Shown: positions 11,616 through 24,089, numbered from the stretch's first letter. The stretch is 64,000 nt of DNA from Nymphaea colorata (GCF_008831285.2 NC_045139.1:24658412-24722411), one strand, 5' to 3'. Notes: generated from the sequence alone by a model not told the origin. Made by a program: numbers and translations.

Positions 11616-14600
11616 GTAAGTCTCTTGTCTGATTTGATGTCGCGATTTCCGCTTCTTTTCTTGGTTTTATTTGGTTGAGACTTGTTATTGCTGTTTGAAA
11701 TTTCTTAGGGATTCTTTTGGCTTGATATGGGGAATGTTTATTGTTTTTTAATGCTGTAATTCGTTGGTGTGGATTTTCTCCGATTGATGATTTCTTGTTT
11801 GGAGTTGGAACTGAGGATGAGCCAGATGTTTTCTGAGCTCATTCCGATTGCCGTGGGGAATTTTGTTCTGTAATTAAGATCATTAAATGTGGTGAGCTCG
11901 TGCTGAAGTTACCAGATTGTTGTCGGATCACCTGCTGATATTGCGGGGATTGGATGCTAGCTCTGGGCATTTTTCGTTTTAATGCAATTGTTTTCTTCAT
12001 ATTCTTTCTTGAGTTCCTATCCTTTTAGTAGGTGTCTGGATGTTAGTGCTTGTCCAAAGAATGGGACAATCTGGGGACTGCATTGTGCAGCAGAAGGTAG
12101 ACACCCAAGTGCCGGTGAAGTGCCTGCGGTAGGTGGATGGTCGATGTTGAAGGCATCAAATTGTTATGTGAGCGCTAATTTCAAGCTCATCATGTAAATA
12201 AGCTTATGGACTAGTGTACTGCTGGTGTTGTTTTTCTTTTTTTTTTTTTCGCTTGTGGTATCTGGACCTTTTCTGCTGTTTCCCAAGCGTCACACCATCG
12301 TAACTAAAGGGGCAGACCATGACAGTGTTCGATGATATATTGAATTTTAGCTTTTTCTTTATGGCATATATTGCATTCTTTATCTGTTTATCGTAAGCTT
12401 TTTTACCCATTTTATGGTTTCATTTTCGTTTCCTGAATGAGTTCAGGAGAAACTCAAACCTTAGCCTGGTTCAGAGTGGTGGTAAAACCCCTTGGAGAGA
12501 CCGCCTTGACCTCAAGTTGTTTGTCTATGTCTTCGGCTTACACAAAGTGATACCAAGAGAAGCTAAAAGTGATTATTAATATGACAGCTGCAGCATGCCT
12601 TGCCATGCTAATCCCGTTGGGTCTATTTTATGCAGTGGTTGGTACATGTATTCTTTGTGCTTTCTTACTTTCATTATATGTATTCCTGGAAGTTGGAAAT
12701 TCGCACTTCTATTTGGCTTAATCAGCAAAGAAGTTCGGGTATAGAAGATCTGCTAATGTCAAAGTTGTTGGCTTGATTTTCTGGGCTTGCTGTTGCCTCA
12801 GATGGAATTTCATAGTAATACTGTAGTTTTGAGTATGATTAGTTGGATAATCATCATGCTATATTTTTACGTTCATCATCTGCTCTTGGTAAAACTGATT
12901 AGGTCTCTCCATTTCCTATTACATTCTCTTTGCGAAGGATTTATAAACAGAAAACAAGAGGAAATGGGAAAATGTGCCTTCATAATATGTTTCCCCATTC
13001 GTCCTTTTTGAGCTTTAGCTGCAAATGGATAACAGTAGGTATTGTACATAGTGATGATACAATGTTATGGTCATGGCTGTGAGAATGATGGTTTGGTTGC
13101 AGATAACATTGATTGTGTGTGAACAAAACGATGCTGTTGATTGTGGCACATGATTTGGCCTTGTGCTTGTCATGGCCTCATGGGTTGTTAGGCTGCTTTT
13201 GTTTGGGAAGACAATGAGGGCACTGTACTGGGTACAAATTTACAAAATCATATGACACGTGCAGCTTGCTGTTGGGTGTATTCCTCTAAAAACTTTTGAT
13301 GAATTCATGTTTCTATCAGGGACTTGAACCAATCATAAAGATCATACTCATTTCTCTAATCCATTCTTCTTCCTCTTAGTAGCAGGTGATGTGTGCCAAA
13401 AGGAATTATTAATTCCTTGTTTTGAGTTAAGCCCAAGGGAAACATGTTTCAGTGTTCACTTGGAACATCTCATTCCCTTAAGACGAGAAATTAGAATATT
13501 TCAATTTTTCTGCACAAATTGTTAGGATTTTAGCTTGAAGACTGAATGGAGGATATGAAGAGTTCGTTAGCTTCTGCTTATTCACTTTTGTGTAATGTCT
13601 ATGATGTTAAGATTAGTATCACTACTTTGATCGCTTAGTACTTTATAAGGTTATATAGTTTTATACTGCAATTCTGTATGTTTAATATTGCTTGCCTAAT
13701 ACCTGTGAATAAGCCTGGGCACCGGGCCGGGCCGCCGCCGGGTACCCGGTACCCGGCCCGACTCGGGCTTGGGCCCGGGCCTTGCTTTTATAGTAGTCGG
13801 CCCGTTAGTTACCGGGCTCGGCCCGGCCCGGTAACTAACGGGCCGGGCGCGGGCCAGCCGCTTTGATCGGCGGCGGCCCGCGAAGCCCGTTGTTTTTTTT
13901 TTTTTAAATGAACTTCGTTACTCGTTAGGGACCTAGGGTTAAATAAAAATGAACTTGAGCTTAGAGAGTTAGGGTTTACCTTTCGACCTTCTGTCGTCGC
14001 CGTCGCCCGTCGAGAATCGAGAGATTGCATTTGCGGCATTGCCTCCTCTTCGCCCATCGGCTGCTCCTCTTTACCTTCAACTTGATACTCCATGATGTTT
14101 CATCATCTGAAGCTGTAAATTGTGCTGCCTCCTGCATTCGTTGTGTCTGAGTTTTTTCAATAATGGGTCGGGCCGAAGCCCATCTCAGCCCGCCCGGCCC
14201 GTTATTAATCGGGCCGGGCCGGGCCTCGGGCCGGCCCGTTTAGGTTATTGGGCTTCATTTTTACATTTTTATCGGGCCGGGCCGGCCCGGCCCGATGCCC
14301 AGCCTTACCTGTGAAGGTCTTCCTTCTTATTACTTCCGAGTTTACTCTATTTGTTTTTGAACTTGCTGGTTTCAAATAGATATATTTTTGAGGGTTGCAT
14401 TTCATCCATGTCTAGGCATACTTTCTAACCAAAAGAGTTGCACATGAAAATGTGGAAACAGTTGTATAATTGTCATTGATAGTGATGGTTGTACAGGGCT
14501 GGTGGATATTAGTTGAAGGGATGGCATGGAGATTTTGTTGTGGGATGAGGGTGAATGGGAAATTATGGTGATCTGATGATAATGACTTATTATGGCATTC

Positions 14601-15938
14601 AAAAGTGCACTAGTTATGCAGTGATATAGATCTTCTTGGTGATTATGGCAATACACTTTGATCATTCTGTTGTTTGAAGATGACATTATGAAATTATGGT
14701 GGTCTGATGATAATGACTTATTATGGCATTCAAAATTGCACTAGCTATGCAGTGATATAGATCTTATTGGTGATTATGGCAATACACTTTGATCATTCTG
14801 TTGTTTGAAGACGACATTTTGATAGTGTCAAGAGCTCGGTGGTGATGGACTGGGTTGAATTGCAAACTAATGTTGGTGGGGTTGACACAGCATGATGTGA
14901 TGGAATTTATTGTAGTCCAAGATAATGCTAATGCTGAAATTAAGCAGCATATCCTTATCTTGAAAATTGATCTGTTTTCTAGATATTTTTACTACTACCT
15001 AGTTTCTGCAGTTTGTGTTATATGGGTTGTATTAATCCCATAGGGAGGTATGTCACTATATCTCTTAGTTGAAACTCTCTATTTTTTGTGCTAACTGATG
15101 TAATGGTTTGCTAAGTTAGGTATGCATGCTAAGTCTGGTCACGGAGAACTTTGGTTGTCCTACCTGAACACATGATAGTTTGGCATGAGTACAAAAGGAA
15201 ATGTTTAAATGCATGGTGTTTGATAGCTAGTAAAGTTATAGTCTAATTGATTAAGTTCTTCTAATTTTACATTCGAACGTAGTAAGAAGAACTTAATTCC
15301 TTTTAGGATTGAAGCTTCCATCTTGATGGTACATGTTCCTGTTTGGTATTTTGTGAAACTTTTATGGTAATCAAATACTAAACCCCATCTTGGTTTCCAA
15401 AATCTGTAAGCATTGGAGGTTGTAAAATATACCATGACTTTGAGAAACATAATGCATCTGTATGTCCTTCTGCTGTCCATGTCATGTAACTTTTTGAAAT
15501 TTGTTTGTAATTGCTCATATGGAAAATGAATTTCAAACCTGGTTCTGTCTTTGATAAAAAAAGTGTTAGCTTTGTCACATGGTTACTGCTGTAAAGGCAG
15601 CGTACCCGGACCGGCCAGGTACGACACTGGTGCTGGTACTGTCCTGGGTACCTCTTGGGTACTGGTCAAACAGTACCGGGTACGGTCAACGTACCCAGGA
15701 CTGTATCCGTCCAATTTAAAAGTCGATCAAAGTTGACCAAGTCCTTTCTTATCCAAAATTTATGATTTCAATTTTGTTCTTTACACCATTTACACTCAGG
15801 AAACACATACAAAGTTGTGTTTTCATATTTTTTTCAATAGTTTCTTCTTTAGAAACTATAAATTTTGAATCATGAATGCGCTATTTTGTTTGAATTCTTA
15901 TTTTATGTTATATATATATATGTGTGTGTGTGTGTGTA

Positions 15939-15975
<37 letters not shown>

Positions 15976-16727
15976 GGACGTACCCCTGTACCCAAGTTTT
16001 TTTAAAATAGTCCGAACCAGCACCCGTACCCGTACCTATGTGACATAGAGTGTTAGAAATTGCTAACCTAGTGTAAGATTCTACATCGTTGCATATCTAG
16101 AAATATTAAAGATCTCATCTAAATTTTAAGCTTGGTAATTAGCATTTTCTATCTTTATTATGAAACTTTGTCAGTTAGAAAAAACAAATAAAATCAAAAT
16201 GTATGTCTATTCAAACATGGAACACACATAAAATCTGGTGAATTTATAATGGTTTATCTTGAGTCTTTCATAATATGAGCAGCTAAAACCTATTTGGCGA
16301 CCCAAGGAGCAACCATTCATGGTGATTATGAGAAATCTTTATGAATGTGATGCAAGTTTCCATTTCATAGGCGGAATGTTGCAATACCTCAATCTTTTGT
16401 TGGTATACAAGCCGTTTTCATATTGAATATTTTGACAAAGAAGCAATTGTCAACTAGGCAACTATTTTCTGTAGTTATTTTTTCCAATAAAATTTTATTT
16501 TTTTATGTTGTTTGAAAGAGCTGCTACTCCTGGTAGTTGAGTAAACTTGGTTATTTGTTTACTATCTTAATGGGCTGATAGATGCTACCTTATGTACTCA
16601 ATTTTTTTTTATTTATAATGTATTTATAGTTGTTGCTCACAAAGATAAAGGCATGTGTGATATGTCACATAGGTACAGGTACAAACCATTTTCAAAAAAC
16701 TTGGGTGTAGGGTTACAGCCATACAAA

Positions 16728-16818
<91 letters not shown>

Positions 16819-19800
16819 CAAACAATTGGAATTCAAACGAACAGAATAACATATTCATAAATCACGATCCAAAATAAATTTATAGATACTACACATAAGT
16901 GCACAACGTGCACTTCTGTGGTGCAGCTCCAATGATGTTGACTGAAAAATGCACAAATCAGGCGACAATGGCTTATTTTTAGTGTGTGAACCGCAAATAG
17001 AGCAGTTGAAATCAAAGAAAGGGAAAGTGGCAGAAATAAAGAAGTCGATGGAGGATGAAAATGCTTGCCGCTAGTTGATGGGAAAGGCTGTCGGAGATGG
17101 AAGAAGCTTATACATTCAATAGAGAAAAAAACACCCACATCAGGTGAGGGAAAAGCAGATAACGTCTGAATACCGCAGCAAAGGCGTTGCCCTTCGTCAG
17201 AGAAGTCTAACTTCACCAGAGAAGTTGCCCTTCACCGGAATACTTGATCACGTGCCGGAAAACGATGGATGGAGGTTGCCGGAGTTGCACTTACTGTTCG
17301 CATGAGCAGTGTGCACTGCTGGTCACTGTGGGTGAAACGTAAATGATATGTTTTCTTTAAAGTTAAAAAAAAAACATAAATCCTAACCTATGGGCAATTT
17401 TGGACTCGTTCAACTTTGACTGAGTCCAAAATTTGATGGATATGTATTCGGGTTCTTTAACTGTACCCGGTACGTTCAACACTGTACCCAGGACGTACCT
17501 GATTACATACCGGTACCTATACCAGCATGGTACCATTACGGTACCGGTACCCATACCAGTATCGTACCAGTACGGTACTGGTACTGCTCCTTAAGAGCAG
17601 TACCCATGTTACATAGCATTCTAATTTGTTAGATAGCTTCGAGGTGCCCAGGAAGAGCAGATCTTTGGACAGTTATACTATGTTCTTGGGCCATGTTTGT
17701 TTCTCTGGGCAGTTTTTCTCTAGGAACAATTTCGCCCATCTCTCTAGTGTCATGTGCACATTTTTGTATATTTTAATAAATTTTGACGGTTTTGTGCTTT
17801 TAGTATCAATAAACTGTACGTATGTGTCCTTTTGTAGTTTTTGTAATCAGAAACTTTTCCTTTCTGTTTTATGAAGCAATGCTACAATTATTTTTGTATT
17901 ATTAACTGAAGACAGGTTTTTTTTTTCATTTTTGCTGTGCTTGCCTTCCATACTGAAGGAAGAGAAGTGGTTTCATAACTGTAAACTGAAACTGCTTAAA
18001 TTACAAATTGTAGTGGTTTTTTTTATTATTTTATATTAAAAAAATATAGAATACTTATCATGTAGAATATTTCATATTATCCCTATGTACATCCATTGAC
18101 ATATCCATCCTTCTCTTTATCTTGACTATTTGAAAATTGAATGTAAGTCCTTGAAATTAAATTTTATGGATGAAAAATTTTTCTTCTAATAAATAATATA
18201 AATGGTCCTAAAAGAAATAAGAGAGAACGAAACAAGCATCACAAAGATAATCTGTCTATTTTGCTGACAGTGTAACTATGGTAAGATAACTGTACCCCAA
18301 GAATGGTTTGTCTGTTATTGAAAAGCAGACCTATGTCAAGCTAATTACCATGGTTTGGTGACAAACAGAATGTATTTGTCTGACAGGAGTGGGTGGTGGA
18401 AATAGGCTAAGAAATTGATGATCAAGCAGCTATCTACTTGTGAAGTGCCTATATTAAGGATGTGTTCGTAAAACTTGGACAAAGGAGTTAATGACTCAAA
18501 TTACTCTACCCTGGTCCTGCTTTACAAATGGGTTTGACAACAAATGCGATGTAGCACAGGTCTAATTGGGTTCTGTATGCAAAATGGACTTAACAATCAA
18601 GTATTAGATTGTTTTCTGAATATGGTTCTCAATATCAAATGAACTAAAAGTTATCCAAGACTGAATTTGGTTCAAAATATGGATTCATACATTATGTTGC
18701 TTCCCACATGAAATGTGAATGAAATCTAAAGTAAATGCAATTTAGAGAGGCTGTTGGAATGTAACTTAAGCTTGAAGAACAATATGACTAGCAAGCACCT
18801 ACTTTTCATGAACCTATTGTACTGCTTGACCCAATTTCAGTTTCTAACTGTTTCAGCTTGCTTTCTGATCTAATGACCGACTTTTTTGCTTTGCTATTTA
18901 ATCATGCCAAAGTACATCTGTCCATGTTGACCTCACCTATGTCACATGGTTGTGGGGTGCGGGATGCGACAAAGGTCTAAAAAAACTTCGGTGTGGGTGC
19001 AGCGAGACATTATTATATTATATATGTATATATATATATATATATATATAAATTAAATAAAAATTAACAAATAACCACTACAAATTAACAAGGATTAGAT
19101 CATTAGAGTTTGTTGTCAGGATTGTTCCATCAACTGATTCAACAATTAAAAAACATAAAATGAAATTAATCATTCTTGTCTTAATCTTTTCAGCATCTTA
19201 ACCAAAGTTTATCACAGAAAAATAGGAGAAACATAAGAAAGAATGTAATGAAGTCTACAAACTGATATCAGAAAGGATAGAAAGTAGAAGAATAGTCTTC
19301 GCAAAGTATGTTTCTCAAACGTAGTGATCTTCCAACTTAAGGTGCTCATTGTATAAAGTATATGGCTGCTTTCTCTATTCTCACAAGGATGCAGGAACAT
19401 GAAAATCTATCGCAAAGAAGACGCGATTCACGGTGATTTTGAGGATGCTGGAAAGAAGACGATTCATGACGATTTTGAGGACGCTGGAAAGAAGACGCTT
19501 CCGCGGTGAGTTTGAGGACGTTGGAAAGAAGACGATTCGCCAGCGAGAACCACGACTCGCCGGAAATCTTCGTCGGCCATTGGGAAGGAGCTTCTCACAA
19601 AGCAGAGGAGCAGTCGGCCATCGGGCAGCTGAAGGGCTTCAACGAAAACGACAAGGGTTTAAGATTTTCAAGTTTTTTTTTTTAAAAAAAAGTTAACAAA
19701 GGACACATTTGTCCTCCGCATGTCCTGACCGCACCCGACTCATCGTTGAGCCCAGTCGGGTGCGCCTTTGATGCGTCGTCCATTTCAACGGGTACGGCAG

Positions 19801-22800
19801 ACTGCATTGGACATGTGTTAACCGTGTCCAGCGCCGTGTCAGGCCGCACCCCTGCACGCACCTCAACGGTGCAGGTGCGGCAGCCTTTTTGACGAATCTG
19901 TGTGACATAGTCTCTGCACATAAGAACAGGGGAAATAATTGGAATGCAGCCAATTGGTGAAACTCTGGACCGGAGAACATGAGAAGTAACAGGAACACAA
20001 GGTTAGTCTCTTCCTAGAATGGAGTGTTCTAGGCTTCTAGCATATCCTGTCAAGTACAAAATGATGTTGCAGCCTATGTGATGTCTGTCCTGTTAAGAGT
20101 GTAAGGGGCATCAAGCTAACATGCCTGAAGTTGCAGGAATTTCTGGCTCACCAAAAGTGTGGATGGATCGTCATGTTGGATGCTCCTTTCTTCTGTAACT
20201 GTTCAATGGCTGTCCTTTCACTTTTCTTATTGCCTTTTGATGAGTCAAGGGAAGTTTCAAACTCATGTGGAATCTCTGATCCTTGAAATAATATCTGAAT
20301 TTCCAATGTCAAGATGTTTGATGGATATATTTCTTATTTTGTATTGGTTGCTGAGAAACCCAAGGCTTCTCTCTGTTTCTTCAGTTGGTGCCCAAATTCC
20401 TGCAGCGATGGTCTTGGATTGCTTTTAACTACCATATTAATCATTATTCAAGCATTTGGTTTTCTTTTAGCATTCATGGCTCTTGACCTTGACAGGTGAT
20501 ATCCATGGACAATACTCCGATCTTCTTCGGTTATTTGAGTATGGAGGTTTCCCTCCTGAAGCGAATTATTTATTTTTAGGGGACTATGTTGATCGTGGAA
20601 AGCAAAGCATAGAAACAATATGCCTTCTTCTTGCTTACAAGATCAAGTACCCAGAAAACTTCTTTCTTCTTAGAGGCAATCATGAATGTGCTTCAATTAA
20701 CCGCATCTATGGATTCTATGATGAGTGCAAGAGGAGGTTCAATGTTCGTTTATGGAAGGTGTTTACAGATTGTTTCAACTGTTTGCCTGTTGCTGCACTT
20801 GTTGATGAAAAGATACTCTGCATGCATGGTGGTTTATCACCAGATTTGAAGAACTTAGACCAAATTCGAAATATTGCTCGCCCTGTGGATGTCCCAGATC
20901 AAGGTCTCCTCTGTGATCTCTTATGGTCTGATCCTGATAAAGATATTGAAGGATGGGGTGAGAATGATAGGGGTGTATCATACACATTTGGAGCTGATAA
21001 GGTTGGGGAATTCCTAGAGAAGCATGATCTTGATCTCATTTGCCGAGCCCACCAGGTTTTGGTTTCAACTTTGTTTTGTATTTACTTTTCCTTTCCTTTT
21101 TATTACTATTGTTGTTGGATGTATGTTTTGAACGACTCACAGTAACCTATGTAGTGAAAAGTGCTAGGTGGCTCTAGGCAGTCCTGCTGAATAGAAGAAG
21201 AGGGAAAAAGATAAAGAGGAGGAAAGAAGTAAAAGGGCCAAAATAATGCTGTGGAAAAGCTTCACCTAAGCACTGTACTAGAAGATAGAATTAAGAATAC
21301 ATTTACTGTTACAAATTTGAAAAGGATAGTGTTTTGTTGGGACTGCCTAGGTGCCTCAACCATGTGTTTAGTGTACTGCTTAACACCAAATGGGATCCAG
21401 GGAGGAGCCTACGCATGCTTTTAGCTACAAACATTATGACAAGGTGCATTAATATAGGGTTTCTACTTGGCATGGTTACTGCTGATTTTCGTAGATTTTA
21501 TGCAACCTTTATTAATTGGAAACCTGGTGGTGCAAGATGGTTGAGTTGTCGAACCTAAATATTTTGTTTTTGGGGGGTGAAGGTGGGGGGCAAAGGATGC
21601 TGGTTGAGGGAAGACATACTTTATTATTTGCAGATTTGCCAGAATCTTCTACTGTGTTCTGAAGGATCACCCTTATGTTAAGGTTTTACTTATGGTATTG
21701 GTATATTCCTTGGTGACTGAACAGGTTGTGGAGGATGGATACGAATTTTTTGCACAAAGGCAACTGGTGACGATATTTTCTGCACCCAATTACTGTGGGG
21801 AATTTGACAATGCTGGGGCCATGATGAGTGTTGATGCGAGCCTTGTATGCTCATTTCAGATCCTCAAACCTTCGGAAAAGAAACTGAGAATTGGATTTGG
21901 TAACGTGCCAAAACCTGGAACACCAGCAAGGAAGGTAATTCTTCTCATTTCCATTTGTCCTGTTCCCCTTGATGCCTTTATATATAAATTATCTGTAACT
22001 TCTTTTTTCTAATAGATGCAGTATTCTTGATACTTTGTGTGCATGTGAACACTCGGGATTCCTCATCCTCTCATGCTCATTAAAGTGCATTGCAGGCAAG
22101 CAGGGACCAGCCTTTTTTATTTGCATGAAATGGATGAATCAATGTGGGACACGGGCAATGACTTATTGCTAAATAGATGAGACAATTAAATGCTACATTT
22201 ATAAAAAAGTTTCCACCAAATTATGTTAACTGTTCATAATCTTTCAAATGCTTACTAATGTATAAGAGGAACAATTTTGCATGAAATCGGGACATATGAA
22301 ACGTTTTGATATTCTGTATGTCAAAATATTCTCTACCTCTCCAATGCCTAGGGTTCTGGTTGTGGCCTGTACCTCTCTTCTTTCTTTTGAGTTTATATTG
22401 TATAAGTTGTATTGTCCTTGCTCCACCAAGGCTCACATTACTTGAGATTCAGCTTGGTCTGGAGCATCTCCTGAAGACTCAAAGATAATCACCAAAAGCA
22501 ATTGAATTCTTGGAAAGCTCGACAAAGAAATTGATAATGGAAGGACAATGTCGCCGTTCTGATGCAGGGGTCATAGTGTCTATCACACTGAGGCGTGAGC
22601 AGTTTTTCCACAGCAAATGAAATTATTATATGCTAGCAGTCTGTTCTTAAATTGGCATGTGGTGTCCATCCGTATTCTTTAGGGGGTGTTTGGCAACACC
22701 AACACTGGCACAGTGTTCCATGAATCTGTCCAAAGATTGGGGCAAGATTGTGTTTCCAAACACCTCCCTAATGGTGCGGTATGTTCACCTTTGGTGATTT

Positions 22801-22918
22801 GTGTCATGAAAGTGGAAAGTCATAAACTCTAATGTGAATGAATTGCACAACTTTGTGAGACGTACTGTCATACTTTTTGCTAATGTTTCATGTGATGTTT
22901 CAGGGCGGCAAGGGATAG
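11432..22918 (+). CDS. TOPP: Serine/threonine protein phosphatase PP1 catalytic subunit (TOPP-type), four coding exons
   Basis: Join 11432..11615, 20496..21055, 21725..21934 and 22904..22918. This gives 969 nt including the stop, or 322 residues, the normal size of plant PP1. The enzyme removes phosphate from Ser/Thr in proteins and works with regulatory subunits in nucleus and cytoplasm. All catalytic motifs are present: GDIHGQ (62-67), GDYVDRG (90-96), RGNHE (121-125), HGG (172-174), RAHQ (245-248), and [19 protein letters not shown] in the substrate-groove loop. They supply the two-metal-site Asp, His and Asn ligands. All junctions are GT-AG and phases match. The ATG at 11432 is followed by [16 protein letters not shown], the usual N-terminal helix; a second ATG two codons on is the alternative. 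The first intron is 8880 bp and full of transposons. Family membership is very likely; which TOPP paralogue is not determined. Confidence 0.93.
13710..14307. mobile_element. Family A non-autonomous hAT element (598 bp) with perfect 8-bp target duplication
   Basis: Ends are TAAGCCTGGGC and GCCCAGCCTTA (inverted repeat TAAG(C/G)CTGGGC). They are flanked by CCTGTGAA at 13702-13709 and 14308-14315, an exact 8-bp duplication as expected of hAT transposition. Both subterminal regions are dense in GGCC, GGGCCG and CCCGGT motifs. The left part, including the GATCGGCGGCGGCC and GAAGCCCGT blocks, matches the right end (transposase 5' side) of the 4964-bp element at 26475-31438. No transposase is encoded, so this is a deletion derivative or MITE of that family. 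Confidence 0.92.
14559..14818 (+). repeat. Tandem duplication, 131-bp unit
   Basis: The segment starting GAAATTATGGTGATCTGATG (14559-14689) is followed directly by a second copy (14690 to about 14818) with only a few substitutions by eye. It is non-coding and lies in PP1 intron 1. Confidence 0.9.
15570..16048. mobile_element. Family B hAT-like element (479 bp) with perfect 8-bp target duplication
   Basis: Ends CTTTGTCACATGG and CCTATGTGACATAG form a terminal inverted repeat, flanked by AGTGTTAG at 15562-15569 and 16049-16056. Next to the left end lies a GTAC-rich arm (GGTACC, GTACCGGGTAC). The right end carries CCCGTACCCGTACC preceded by CCCAAGTTTTTTTAAAATAG and an AT/TG/AT microsatellite (15909-15974). 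No transposase is present. The 8-bp duplication assigns it to hAT or a superfamily with the same target size. Confidence 0.92.
16660..17616. mobile_element. Family B hAT-like element (957 bp), inverted relative to the 15570 copy
   Basis: The left end ATATGTCACATAGGTACAGG and right end GGGTACTGCTC...CCATGTTACATAG match the family B termini. The microsatellite arm is on the left: 69 bp of conserved sequence, then a CT/CA/TA tract (16729-16819), then a block matching other members (GAACAGAATAACATATTCAT in reverse). The right arm is rich in GGTACC and GTACCGGTACC. Flanks CATGTGTG and CATTCTAA do not form a convincing target duplication. Short open frames inside are microsatellite translations or chance. 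Confidence 0.82.
18937..19910. mobile_element. Family B hAT-like element (974 bp)
   Basis: It starts CTATGTCACATGGTTGTGGG and ends GTGTGACATAG. The family microsatellite (TA)n at 19021-19050 lies about 80 bp from the left end. The right arm has CGGGTGCG/CGCACCC motifs in place of GTACCC. The interior includes a 36-bp minisatellite and a GC-rich stretch (CGCCGGAAATCTTCGTCGGC) like the 5' leader-like sequence in other members. No target duplication is evident. Confidence 0.75.
19425..19533 (+). repeat. 36-37-bp minisatellite, three copies
   Basis: Units at 19425-19460, 19461-19496 and 19497-19533 share TTTGAGGA(T/C)G(C/T)TGGAAAGAAGAC. They lie inside the family B element at 18937-19910. Confidence 0.85.
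20496..21055 (+). CDS. TOPP: PP1 exon 2 (catalytic core)
   Basis: The 560-nt exon supplies residues 62-248 with GDIHGQ, GDYVDRG, RGNHE, HGG and RAHQ. It begins after GACAG and ends at CACCAG before GTTTTG. The frame is open throughout with no substitution in the metal-binding motifs. Confidence 0.95.
21725..21934 (+). CDS. TOPP: PP1 exon 3
   Basis: Encodes residues 249-318, from [20 protein letters not shown] through [10 protein letters not shown] to GTPARK. It lies between a TGAACAG acceptor and a GTAATT donor, in phase 0 on both sides. Confidence 0.93.
22679..22771. mobile_element. 93-bp MITE with near-perfect terminal inverted repeats
   Basis: The left end TTAGGGGGTGTTTGGCAAC pairs with the right end, whose reverse complement is TTAGGGAGGTGTTTGGAAAC. 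It lies in PP1 intron 3. The GTGTTTGG-type ends are those of small plant hAT MITEs. It is related to the element at 23479 by the shared CAGATTCATGRA-type interior and GTTTGGCAA termini. No target duplication is obvious. Confidence 0.8.
22904..22918 (+). CDS. TOPP: PP1 exon 4 (four codons and stop)
   Basis: After a TGTTTCAG acceptor the frame reads GGKG then TAG. If intron 3 were not removed, the frame from exon 3 would add an intron-encoded tail instead. A Gly/Lys-rich end following GTPARK is plausible for a plant PP1, but this small exon rests on splice signals alone. The 3' untranslated region probably extends to about 23240. Confidence 0.7.
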   Translation, partial: GGKG

Positions 22919-23478
22919 TGGCCTTGTTGACATAATTGCCGGAGAGGTTGCACGGTGCACTTAGAACACGGGCAAGAAGTTCGGAAGATGCAAAAAGTTG
23001 GAATTTGGTTTGCATTGCAGCTGCTATGAGCTTGCAGTGGTTTCCATCCGCTAACTTGAAGTGGTTTGGATCACATAACTAGGACCATGTGGTCATAAGG
23101 TCGTGGAGAAATGTTTGGGAAGCTTCCCCTCTACTTTTTTCTCTATGTAAAGTAATCTAATATCTGGTAGAGAACCCCATTTTTCATGTCACAGATTGCT
23201 ACATCGTAGCTTTTATGATATAATACGAAATCAAAATTCATCACATTGCTACTAAGGATGCATCCAGTGAAATTTGGTTGCTCCCAATGGGTCACAGTAA
23301 AGGATCTGTGGGGACTTTTTGCGGTTGAGGGTTTTAGCTAATTTGGATATGTGAGAATCTGTTGGTAGGTCGGACCGTGCGTGTGGCCTTTCTGCTCAAT
23401 TCAAGACATTAAAATCTGGTAATCTTCGGGTAATCTTCGGGTAGTCTCATTTATAACCAAGTACAGTCATTCCTTTTT

Positions 23479-23635
23479 GGAGTTTGGCAATAGGAAAACA
23501 AACTGTGTTAATGTATCTGTTTCAAAGAGAGACAGATTCATAGGACACTAGAACACATTGTTTCATGAATCTTTTTCAAATTTGAGGACAGATTTATGAA
23601 ACACTTTCTTGGTGTTCCTATTGCCAAATGCCTCC
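23479..23635. mobile_element. 157-bp MITE related to the 22679 element
   Basis: The left end GGAGTTTGGCAATAGGAAAA is inverted at the right, whose reverse complement is GGAGGCATTTGGCAATAGGA. The interior holds two inverted ACAGATTCAT(A/G) or CATGAATCT motifs. It lies just downstream of the PP1 gene and is non-coding. Confidence 0.8.
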
Positions 23636-24089
23636 TGCTGTATCAAAATTAAAGTTAGCAGCGCACCTGATTCTGGAGACAAAGGGATGAAAACGATGAT
23701 GGTAAAAACGGACGTATGATTTGGTTCAGTTAACAGCCAAAGGTTTACTTGCTGGGTTTCGAACTTTCAATTAGTTTTCTGGAAATATACGAGAACTTAC
23801 TACAACGTGAGCTGTGGGTTTTTCAGATGAAACTGGCTGGGGATTTCCTTCTATTAGTAAAAGAACAAACGAATAGAAAGAAAAAAAACGAAACTGAAAA
23901 CTGAATAGAAGACCATCACGTTTAACAACAAAACCATCTCATCTACGTCGAAGTAGAGAGAGAGAACCTCAAATGACAAACATTTATTACAAAAGTCAGC
24001 CATTCTGCATAATGACCATCATTAAACCTTCCATTGGCTATTGCAGAGATCATGATTCCCCTGTACCAACTTTTCCATTCACAACTGTT
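23636..24089. other. Intergenic spacer between PP1 and LINE relics
   Basis: AT-rich sequence with no recognisable gene. Around 23877-23890 an A-rich run occurs near GAATAGAAAG repeats. Confidence 0.5.

Larger units (their letters stand above)
11616..20495 (+). other. PP1 intron 1 (8880 bp, transposon-rich)
   Basis: Donor GTAAGT and acceptor TTGACAG join in phase 1 within a Gly codon of the GDIHGQ motif. The intron holds hAT-like elements at 13710-14307, 15570-16048, 16660-17616 and 18937-19910, and a 131-bp tandem duplication at 14559. The remaining parts (11.6-13.7 and 19.9-20.5 kb) are T-rich intron sequence in which I see no other gene. Confidence 0.85.

Noticed and set aside
16637-16877. 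Open frames with [12 protein letters not shown] and YIYIYI runs
   Set aside because: They are translations of the CT, CA and TA microsatellites.
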